Origin: Campylobacter sp. UBA1713
GTDB taxonomy: Bacteria > Campylobacterota > Campylobacteria > Campylobacterales > Campylobacteraceae
NCBI GenBank assembly: GCA_002317305.1
Contig: DCIZ01000129.1
Span: 10,647 to 15,770, forward strand
Reading direction: 5' to 3'
DNA length: 5,124 nucleotides
Position 1 is the stretch's first letter, and the number at the start of each line of letters is the position of its first letter. A model generated the notes under the pieces. The model had not been told where the DNA came from. It made no database searches and was given only the letters and a program-made list of their open reading frames with translations. Shown one piece after another: positions 1 through 5,087 of the stretch. The translations under genes were made by a program, and so were the position numbers.

Positions 1-34
1 GCACAAGCTCACCACCCTAATGCGACTCATCACC

Positions 35-2368
35 TCACCGCCTTACAGCATTTAGCACCACACACAACGAACTAGCACTCATAAAAGCCGCCGCTAAAAG
101 CGGAATCACCACGCCAGAAAACGCCAAAGGAATCGCCACAACGTTATAAACCAAAGAGATGGCTAGATTTTGGTAAATTCGCCGTCTAGTCGTGCGAGAT
201 ATCTTCACCGCCTCCAAAACCTCCGCCACATCGCCACTAAGCAATATAACATCTGCTTTTTGCGCGCTCAGCGCCACATCTTGCCCCAGTGCTACGCCCA
301 CACTTGCCCGAGAAAGTGCTGCTGCATCATTTACGCCGTCTCCGACAAAAACGCACGCACGCGCCCCCACAAACTCCACTTTCTCCTCTGGCGTAGCAGC
401 AAATTTGACTTCGCAAATTTGTAGCGTTTTTGCCACACTCAAAGCCACCGCCTCTTTGTCGCCTGTTAGCATCGCCACGCTCCCAAAACGCTTTAAGCCC
501 GCCACCACGCCACCACTCGCCTCTCTTACCTCATCGCTAAGCGCAAATTCTGCCACCACCACGCCGCCACTCGCCACGAAAAACGAAAGCGTTTCGCCCG
601 TTCCTTCCTCGCACGCCACGCCATTTTCACGCAAAAAACGCGCATTTCCCGCGACAAGTCCGCCACCTTTTAGCCCGCCACCGACCACGCTTTCACTTTC
701 GCCTAAATTTGAATTTAAAACATTTTGCGAGCGCAAAAACTCCGCCACAGCGCGACTGACTAAGTGCGTGCTACTCTCCACCAAAGCCAGCAAAACGCCC
801 TTGTCAAACACGCCAAATTCACGCACGCCGACTACTTTTAGCACGCCCTTTGTAAGCGTGCCAGTCTTGTCAAAGACAAAGCGACTTTCACGCCCCATGC
901 GCTCAAGCACGCTAGCCTCTTTAAAAAGCACGCCACGTTTTAGCGCACGGTTTAGCCCGACTAGACAAGCAACAGGCGTAGCGAGGCTAAGCGCACACGG
1001 GCAGGAGATGATGAGCACGCTCATGGCGACCACGACCGCTTCGCTCACGCTTTCACGCACCGCCCAAAAGGCAAAAGCCACCACCGCCAAAGCGACCACC
1101 ACGAGCGTAAATTTGCCCGAAAGCAAATTTGCCACCTCTTCGGTTTTTGTCTTTGTTAGGCGTGCATTTTCTAGTAGCCGTAGCAAACTACAAAGCGTGC
1201 CGTCTGTAAAAGGCTTTGTTGCTTTGTAGCGCAAACTCCCGCCCACACAAACGCCGCCGCTTTTTACCGCTTCGCCAGCAAAGATGCTTTTTGGCAAGCT
1301 TTCTCCTGTTAAATTTGAGTAGTCAAACTCGCCACTTCCACTTACACAAACGCCGTCTAGCAAAAGCTTTTCGCCATTTTCTACCAAAATTTCATCGCCC
1401 GTTTTTACCTCTGTTGGTTTTGTAAGCACCACGCCGTTTTCGCCCGCTACACGCACGCTAGAGAGAAAACCGCCACTTAAAGAGTCGCCAAAATCAACCG
1501 CCTTTGCGAGCGCCTTTTTTTGAAAATATTTGCCCACAAAGACAAACGCCACCACCATCGCCACGCTGTCAAAGTAGACTTCGCCCACACGTGCAAACAT
1601 CGCCCACACGGAGTAGGCGTAGGCTAGGCTAGCGCCGCCTATGACGCTTAGGTCCATGTTTATGTGGCGACTTTTTACGCCCGCCCACGCGCTTTTGAAA
1701 AATTCGCTTCCTGTGTAAAAGAGGACGGGCGAGGCTAGCACAAATTCGGCAAAGTGCAAAATGTCCTTCATCTCTTGCGAAATGCCGCTAAAATACCCGC
1801 TGTAAAGTGCCACCGCTATCCACATGATGTTCATCACGCACGCCACTGCCACGACTAGCTTTGCGTAGTGCGTGCGACTTTCGCTTTTGGCGCTTTTTTC
1901 TGCAAATGCGGGGTTGTAGGGGAGTGGATTGTAGCCGATGCGTGAGATGAGTGTGAGCAGGTCGCGTAAATTTGTTTTTGTTTCGTCCCAAACGAGCTTT
2001 GCTTTTGCGTTTGCGCCGTTTACTGAGATGTCTAGCACGCCTTCGTTTTTTGTGAGGACTTTTTCTATGAGCCAAACGCACGCGGCGCAGTGAACGCCCT
2101 TTATGACGAGGAAAATTTCGCAAATGTTGCCGTTTTTGGTTACGAAATTTTCGTAAAACGAATTTACGAGCGTTTCGCCAAATTCGCAAATTTGCGCGCG
2201 GTCTAGCTTTTCGCCACCGAGTTTTGTGTAAAATTCGCCAAAGTCGCTGCTGTGTAAAAATTCATATGTTTGCAAACATCCGTTACAACAAAACGCTTCG
2301 CCGTTTGCGTTTAGTAGCTTTGCGCTGTCGCTGTATTCTGTGTTGCAGTGCTTACACAAAAAAGACAT
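35..2368 (-). CDS. ccoI: CcoI/FixI-type copper-transporting P1B-ATPase, 777 aa
   Basis: Inner-membrane P-type ATPase of the copper (P1B-1) class. By family knowledge, CcoI/FixI enzymes export Cu+ to the periplasm for assembly of cbb3-type cytochrome c oxidase. Visible domains: an N-terminal Cys-rich metal-binding module (C5/C8, then C27-C28-x2-C31); a heavy-metal-associated domain with CAAC at 94-97; about eight membrane segments (near 171-191, 206-224, 240-258, 266-282, 419-437, 444-468, 735-753, 755-774); TGES at 354-357; the CPC metal site at 456-458; DKTGT with phosphorylated Asp500; TGD at 635-637; GDGVND at 676-681. YN at 741-742 and MSASS at 763-767 are the TM7/TM8 copper-site signatures. 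The usual HP dipeptide of the nucleotide-binding domain is H535-L536. The start is supported by TAAGGAG at 2377-2383, 8 nt upstream. It lies 27 nt downstream of rsmD, so the two are probably co-transcribed. No ccoS is recognisable in the 34 nt visible beyond the stop. Length is normal and the frame intact. A general CopA-type exporter is the alternative, but the Cys-rich N-terminus favours CcoI. Confidence 0.9.
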   Translation of the reverse strand: MSFLCKHCNTEYSDSAKLLNANGEAFCCNGCLQTYEFLHSSDFGEFYTKLGGEKLDRAQICEFGETLVNSFYENFVTKNGNICEIFLVIKGVHCAACVWLIEKVLTKNEGVLDISVNGANAKAKLVWDETKTNLRDLLTLISRIGYNPLPYNPAFAEKSAKSESRTHYAKLVVAVACVMNIMWIAVALYSGYFSGISQEMKDILHFAEFVLASPVLFYTGSEFFKSAWAGVKSRHINMDLSVIGGASLAYAYSVWAMFARVGEVYFDSVAMVVAFVFVGKYFQKKALAKAVDFGDSLSGGFLSSVRVAGENGVVLTKPTEVKTGDEILVENGEKLLLDGVCVSGSGEFDYSNLTGESLPKSIFAGEAVKSGGVCVGGSLRYKATKPFTDGTLCSLLRLLENARLTKTKTEEVANLLSGKFTLVVVALAVVAFAFWAVRESVSEAVVVAMSVLIISCPCALSLATPVACLVGLNRALKRGVLFKEASVLERMGRESRFVFDKTGTLTKGVLKVVGVREFGVFDKGVLLALVESSTHLVSRAVAEFLRSQNVLNSNLGESESVVGGGLKGGGLVAGNARFLRENGVACEEGTGETLSFFVASGGVVVAEFALSDEVREASGGVVAGLKRFGSVAMLTGDKEAVALSVAKTLQICEVKFAATPEEKVEFVGARACVFVGDGVNDAAALSRASVGVALGQDVALSAQKADVILLSGDVAEVLEAVKISRTTRRRIYQNLAISLVYNVVAIPLAFSGVVIPLLAAAFMSASSLCVVLNAVRR

Positions 2369-2395
2369 TTTGTTCTCTCCTTAAAGTTTTTGTCA

Positions 2396-2950
2396 TTACA
2401 CATAGTAACTAAGCGTTGTCTTGCCAAATTTGCGTGTTTTTGTTTTGCAAAACTGCCCTATGTTTTGCGGCATCTCTACACTGCTTAAGTGTTCAAAAAC
2501 CACCATTTTCAAATTTGCTTTTGGCAAATTTTCTACTAAATGTATAACTTTTTCGTAAATTCCGCTAAAACCTTCTCTAATGTCAAACGGCGGGTCGAGG
2601 TAGAGCACGACGTCTGTGTGTTTTGCGACTAAAGCAGGCGTTAGCGTAAAAGTGTCGCCGTAAAGTGCCTCAAAGCCCGCCACGCTTGCGTTTTTTGCCA
2701 GCACGCCAAAGGCGGTTTTGTCTAACTCGACTGCATAAGCGTGCTTTGCGCCCACGCTTAAAGCGCTTGCTGCTACAAGCCCGCTACCGCCAAAACACTC
2801 CACAAAAACCGCACCACGAATTTCTAAAAGTGCCGAATTTAGAAAAGATTCTGCCACGATGGACTTTGTTGAGCGCGTCGTGGCACTCGGTGGAAGGAGG
2901 AGTTTTTTGCCTTTAAATTTGCCTTGATGTATGGTTGTGAAAAGTTGCAT
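2396..2950 (-). CDS. rsmD: 16S rRNA (guanine966-N2)-methyltransferase RsmD, 184 aa
   Basis: Cytoplasmic SAM-dependent methyltransferase. The RsmD family modifies G966 of 16S rRNA during 30S assembly. Residues are numbered from the start chosen here. The family N-terminal signature GKFKGKKLLLPP lies at about 10-21. The segment TRSTKSIVAESFLN corresponds to the usual TRPTxxxVRExLFN, with two departures (TRST for TRPT, and VAE for VRE). The SAM-binding motif FVECFGGSGL is at about 49-58, an acidic ELD at 75-77 follows, and the catalytic DPPF is at 119-122. Start choice: an in-frame ATG 36 nt upstream (first base 2986, 196 aa) has only a weak purine stretch before it. The ATG at 2950 has AAGG 6 nt upstream and gives the short lead before GKFKG that is typical of RsmD. 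The gene ends 27 nt before ccoI and probably leads that transcript. No convincing promoter was identified upstream. Confidence 0.88.
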   Translation of the reverse strand: MQLFTTIHQGKFKGKKLLLPPSATTRSTKSIVAESFLNSALLEIRGAVFVECFGGSGLVAASALSVGAKHAYAVELDKTAFGVLAKNASVAGFEALYGDTFTLTPALVAKHTDVVLYLDPPFDIREGFSGIYEKVIHLVENLPKANLKMVVFEHLSSVEMPQNIGQFCKTKTRKFGKTTLSYYV

Positions 2951-3011
2951 ATGTTGCCTTATTTTGTAGTTTAAAAGTTGTTGCATTAAGTCGCTTTCTA
3001 GTTCATCTCTT

Positions 3012-3077
3012 TTGCCGTTTTTCTGAACGAAGCCATTAAGAGGGTCGCAGGGGCGAAAGCCCCCGCCCGCCCGTTCC
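3012..3077 (+). repeat. Dispersed GC-rich hairpin repeat, copy 1
   Basis: The 27-nt core at 3042-3068 recurs at 5090-5116 in the same orientation, with only two differences, both in the hairpin loop. The core contains a perfect GGGGC/GCCCC stem (3050-3054 with 3059-3063) closed by the tetraloop GAAA. The upstream flank CCGTTTTTCTGAACG (3015-3029) also resembles the flank of copy 2 (CCGTTTTCCGAACG), but copy 1 carries 12 extra bases between flank and core. The copy lies between the start of rsmD and the 3' end of rnpB. It is much richer in G+C than the sequence around it. Its role is unknown: it could be a REP-like or MITE-like intergenic element, or a processed 3'-end structure. Confidence 0.75.
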
Positions 3078-3126
3078 GCTGCCGTTTTTCTTTGAGATTT
3101 ATTGAAAAGAAAAACGGCAACGGGAC
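3073..3126. repeat. Large imperfect inverted repeat (21-bp arms)
   Basis: The arms 3073-3093 and 3106-3126 are reverse complements with two non-Watson-Crick positions. The inner 14 bp (3080-3093 with 3106-3119) are perfect, and the loop is 12 nt. The word TGCCGTTTTTCT occurs in the left arm (3080-3091), inverted in the right arm, and again as a direct copy at 3013-3024, outside the GC-rich core. The structure directly abuts repeat copy 1, so the two may form one composite element. It lies downstream of rnpB (minus strand) and could also help stop or protect RNA ends. Confidence 0.75.
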
Positions 3127-3150
3127 AAAATAAAAAGCGTTAGCTTTTTA
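3127..3150 (-). terminator. Probable intrinsic terminator of rnpB
   Basis: Read on the minus strand, an 8-bp stem TAAAAAGC/GCTTTTTA with a 4-nt loop (3131-3150) is followed by TTTT at 3130-3127. It begins about 32 nt after the mature 3' end of the RNase P RNA. The stem is AT-rich and therefore weak by itself. Because it is symmetric with T runs on both strands, it could act in both directions. The large inverted repeat immediately beyond may reinforce it. Confidence 0.55.
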
Positions 3151-3181
3151 ATAAAATTTGCTTTTTTGTAAATTACGAAAT

Positions 3182-3497
3182 AAAGTGCGACTGTAAGCCG
3201 AGTTCTGTTTTTGGTAGTTATTTATCTTGTTCTGTTGTTGCCAACAGAATCTAGCGAAAGGTTGAATTTTTAAGACTTCAAACCATCCTTTCTTGCTGCG
3301 AGTTGGGTTTATATAGCCGCTCTTGTCTCCAAAAACGCTGGTGGGCTCTTACCCCGCCGTTTCACCTTCACCGCTTACGCGGCTGACTACTCTCTGTTAC
3401 ACTATCCCTAGAATCACTTCTGGCGTCTGTTAGGCGCAACTCTGTCTTAATGCAGCCCGGACTTTCCTCGTTTTCACGCAACTACCTGTCGCACTTG
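3182..3497 (-). ncRNA. rnpB: RNase P RNA (type A), about 316 nt
   Basis: Catalytic RNA of ribonuclease P, which removes 5' leaders from precursor tRNAs. The minus strand carries the universal 5' core GAGGAAAGTCCGGGCT (plus positions 3454-3469) and the 3' core ACAGAACTCGGCTTACAG (3191-3208), which together form the P4 and CR-I/CR-V catalytic centre. The ends are set by a perfect 9-bp P1 helix, AAGTGCGAC (3488-3496) with GTCGCACTT (3183-3191). Further conserved pieces are GGTGAAACGGCGGGGTAAGAG in the P11/P12 region and AACCCAACTCGCAGCAAG in the P15/J15 region. Where E. coli has GGU in loop L15, this RNA appears to have UAU. Exact ends are inferred within a few nucleotides. The 5' end agrees with a -10 box at 3504-3509. 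Confidence 0.95.
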
Positions 3498-3503
3498 ATT
3501 CGC

Positions 3504-3512
3504 ATTTTACCA
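3504..3512 (-). promoter_or_regulatory. Sigma70 extended -10 promoter of rnpB
   Basis: The minus strand reads TGGTAAAAT, an extended -10 (TGn followed by TAAAAT at 3509-3504). The expected start of transcription, about 7 nt downstream, falls at 3497, exactly where the P1 helix begins. There is no clear -35; the upstream sequence is AT-rich, as is common in Campylobacter. Confidence 0.65.
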
Positions 3513-3553
3513 AATTTTAGCTTAAATTAACTAATTTTTAAGCTCGTTTTGGC

Positions 3554-3559
3554 TAGAAT
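3554..3559 (+). promoter_or_regulatory. Candidate -10 box of the rpmB promoter
   Basis: TAGAAT preceded by TTTTGGC matches the T-rich, TG-containing extended -10 style of Campylobacter. A start near 3566 would leave a leader of about 30 nt before the rpmB ATG. It is divergent from the rnpB promoter, with 44 bp between the two -10 boxes. There is no recognisable -35 hexamer. Confidence 0.5.
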
Positions 3560-3595
3560 CGAAGGTTTAAAATTCAAATTTTCAAAGGATTCACC

Positions 3596-3787
3596 ATGTC
3601 TAAAGTATGTGCCATTACGGGCAAAGGACCTATGGTTGGCAACAACGTCAGCCACGCTAACAACAGAACAAAGAGACGCTTCATGCCAAATTTAAGAACA
3701 GTTAGAATCTCGCTAGAAGATGGAACGACTAGAAAAATTCGAGTCGCCGCTTCTACACTTCGCACTATGAAAAAGCAGTCAAAATAG
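3596..3787 (+). CDS. rpmB: 50S ribosomal protein L28, 63 aa
   Basis: Small basic protein of the large ribosomal subunit. The family signature is plain: VCAITGKGP near the N-terminus, then [19 protein letters not shown] at residues 15-33, followed by the beta-rich segment ending [12 protein letters not shown]. It has a single Cys (C5) and no CxxC pair, so it is the zinc-free (C-) form. The length is typical of the family. The start is preceded by AAAGGAT at 3584-3590 with 6-nt spacing. It has its own promoter and an intrinsic terminator 8 nt after the stop. The potassium-channel gene begins 45 nt downstream; I recall the same gene pair in Helicobacter pylori. Confidence 0.97.
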   Translation: MSKVCAITGKGPMVGNNVSHANNRTKRRFMPNLRTVRISLEDGTTRKIRVAASTLRTMKKQSK

Positions 3788-3794
3788 ACGCTTT

Positions 3795-3822
3795 CGCATC
3801 TCCAAAAAGGAGATGCGTTTTT
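3795..3822 (+). terminator. Intrinsic terminator of rpmB, abutting the channel gene's RBS
   Basis: A perfect 9-bp stem CGCATCTCC (3795-3803) / GGAGATGCG (3809-3817) with an AAAAA loop is followed at once by TTTTT (3818-3822). The Shine-Dalgarno AAGG of the next gene begins at 3823, directly after the T tract, and its ATG is at 3833. Confidence 0.92.
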
Positions 3823-3832
3823 AAGGCTTTTT

Positions 3833-4972
3833 ATGAAATTTACCCAACGACTCAAAAACCTCTTTTCCTCACGAAAAACTAAACCACAATACAACCTTGA
3901 CATAGAAATTTACAAAGAGCTAGAAATTTTTCGACTTCCGCTCATTTTCATCGTCCTCATGATGTTTTTCGGGTCTGTCGGCTACATGGTTACGGCGGAC
4001 TTTGGCTTGATGGACGCCATCTACCAAGCGGGCATGACTTTTACCACTGTGGGCTTTACGGAGGTGGCGCACATAGGCACAGCGGGCAGGTTTTTTACCA
4101 TCGCTTTCATTCTCATGGGCTTTTGTCTCTTTACGTTTGCCATCGGTATAGTCGTTGAGGTTTTAAAACAAGGCACGCTAATAAAACTCTTAAAGGAGAG
4201 AAAGATGCTTCACAAGATCGCACGCCTAAAAAACCACTTTGTCTTGTGCTACCACAACGCGCTTACGGCAAATTTGGCTCGTGAGTTTAAAGAGAACCAA
4301 ACGCCGTTTGTCGTAGTTGATCCTTCGGCGAATCTCGAAGAGCTGGCAAAAGAGCACGGCTACTCTTACTTTGTAAAAGCTCAACCGCACACAAAAGAGG
4401 CGCTACTAAAGAGCTTTATGTCTAGCGCAAAAGGAGTCATCACGCTTAGCCAAAACGCCGCTGACAACATCGCCATGATAGCAGTCGTGCGTGCTTATGA
4501 CGAAAAGCTCATAAAAAACGGCAGTCGCAAAAAGCCATTTTTTGTCATGACAAACGCCGCAGAAGAGGAGGACACGGAGCGGCTCATCGCTTTGGGCGCA
4601 AATTCTGTCGTCTTGCCTTCAAAGCTAGTAGCACAAAAGATGGCGGCGGTGAGCGCAAAGCCAGACATGCAAAATTTGCTAGACAAATTTTTACACAACC
4701 AAAACGCTTTGATGGACATAGAAGAGATAGCTGTGCCGACACGCTCGTGGCTTCGGTTTAAGCGTTTGCGTGATGCAAAAATTCGCGAGCTTACAAATGT
4801 AACCGTCATCGGCATCTACGACCAAGACGGCAACTTTACGCCGATGCCGCGTGGCAATGCGCTCATAGGGACAGAGGCGAGACTTTTGGTAATAGGTAGT
4901 GCGAAAAACATAAGGCAAGCGAGGGAGCTGGTTTTGCAAAAGACTAGACCGAGTGCGTTGCAGGAGGAGTGA
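3833..4972 (+). CDS. kch: Two-TM potassium channel with RCK (TrkA-N/TrkA-C) domains, 379 aa
   Basis: Predicted inner-membrane K+ channel of the MthK/Kch type, which would work as a tetramer. Layout: a basic cytoplasmic N-terminus (1-30); TM1 at about 36-54; pore helix and filter at about 60-78; TM2 at about 86-110; RCK N-lobe Rossmann-like domain at about 133-270; RCK/TrkA C-terminal domain at about 295-368. The filter reads TTVGFTEV (71-78), with Thr76 where nearly all K+ channels have the second Gly. The first strand and loop of the RCK domain read HFVLCYHNALTANLA (135-149), where a GxGxxG motif is expected, so NAD(H)-type binding is doubtful. The acidic end of strand 2 (VVVDP, 160-164) is kept. 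The start has AAGG 6 nt upstream, right behind the rpmB terminator. A second, stronger site precedes internal Met125. By analogy with H. pylori KchA (HP0490, next to rpmB there, as I recall) the likely role is K+ homeostasis. The fold is clear; conductance and ligand are not deducible. Confidence 0.9.
   Translation: MKFTQRLKNLFSSRKTKPQYNLDIEIYKELEIFRLPLIFIVLMMFFGSVGYMVTADFGLMDAIYQAGMTFTTVGFTEVAHIGTAGRFFTIAFILMGFCLFTFAIGIVVEVLKQGTLIKLLKERKMLHKIARLKNHFVLCYHNALTANLAREFKENQTPFVVVDPSANLEELAKEHGYSYFVKAQPHTKEALLKSFMSSAKGVITLSQNAADNIAMIAVVRAYDEKLIKNGSRKKPFFVMTNAAEEEDTERLIALGANSVVLPSKLVAQKMAAVSAKPDMQNLLDKFLHNQNALMDIEEIAVPTRSWLRFKRLRDAKIRELTNVTVIGIYDQDGNFTPMPRGNALIGTEARLLVIGSAKNIRQARELVLQKTRPSALQEE
4191..4207 (+). 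promoter_or_regulatory. Internal ribosome-binding site and in-frame ATG at the RCK boundary
   Basis: TAAAGGAG (4191-4198) sits 6 nt before an in-frame ATG (4205-4207), which is codon 125 of the channel gene. Initiation here would give a 255-aa soluble protein holding only the RCK and TrkA-C domains, starting about eight residues before the first RCK beta strand. The site is closer to the anti-Shine-Dalgarno than the gene's own AAGG. In MthK, separately translated RCK subunits from an internal Met co-assemble with the channel. Use here is inferred: the same bases also encode KERK, so chance cannot be excluded. Confidence 0.5.
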
Positions 4973-4990
4973 ACGGAGTGCGTTCGAAAT

Positions 4991-5026
4991 GCGGATTTTG
5001 CGATTCTACAGAATCGTTAAATTCGC
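4991..5026. repeat. Long imperfect hairpin downstream of the channel gene
   Basis: Starting 18 nt after the channel stop, 16 base-pair positions close on a TACA loop (5007-5010). Fifteen positions pair, counting two G·T wobbles, with one T·T mismatch (4999/5018). The inner stem is CGATTC/GAATCG and the outer arms are GCGGATTT/AAATTCGC. No T tract follows on the plus strand, so it is not a classic intrinsic terminator. It may stabilise the mRNA 3' end or belong to the repeat cluster that follows. Confidence 0.65.
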
Positions 5027-5045
5027 GAAAAGCAAATTTACAAAA

Positions 5046-5087
5046 TTCCGTTTTCTGTTTTCCGCATTCCGCTTTCCGTTTTCCGAA
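5046..5087 (+). repeat. Heptanucleotide tandem array (TTCCGNN), six units
   Basis: Six exactly phased 7-bp units: TTCCGTT, TTCTGTT, TTCCGCA, TTCCGCT, TTCCGTT, TTCCGAA. The first five positions are constant except for one C-to-T change in unit 2, while the last two vary. The array is non-coding and runs directly into repeat copy 2. It may be variable in unit number between strains. Confidence 0.8.

Noticed and set aside
1..30. Possible minus-strand gene starting at 30 (MSRIRVV...) just after ccoI
   Set aside because: Only ten codons are visible and they do not resemble the hydrophobic start of CcoS. GAGGTG abuts the ATG rather than being properly spaced, so a real gene cannot be supported.
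192..1229. 345-codon plus-strand open frame opposite the copper ATPase
   Set aside because: It is the antisense shadow of a complete, motif-rich ATPase. Its product is a monotonous Ser/Thr/Pro/Ala-rich string with no domain, and no Shine-Dalgarno is evident.
2951..2986. Longer rsmD start (196 aa)
   Set aside because: The extra 12 residues lie before the usual RsmD N-terminus and lack a good Shine-Dalgarno, while the ATG at 2950 has AAGG at proper spacing.
2998..3147. Minus-strand open frame of about 49 codons through the repeat region upstream of rsmD
   Set aside because: It is a translation of the inverted repeat and GC-rich hairpin, with its only ATGs near the end and no ribosome-binding site; probably a repeat artefact.
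3574..3903. 109-codon minus-strand open frame over rpmB
   Set aside because: It is antisense to L28, the terminator and the channel start, all of which are firmly identified.
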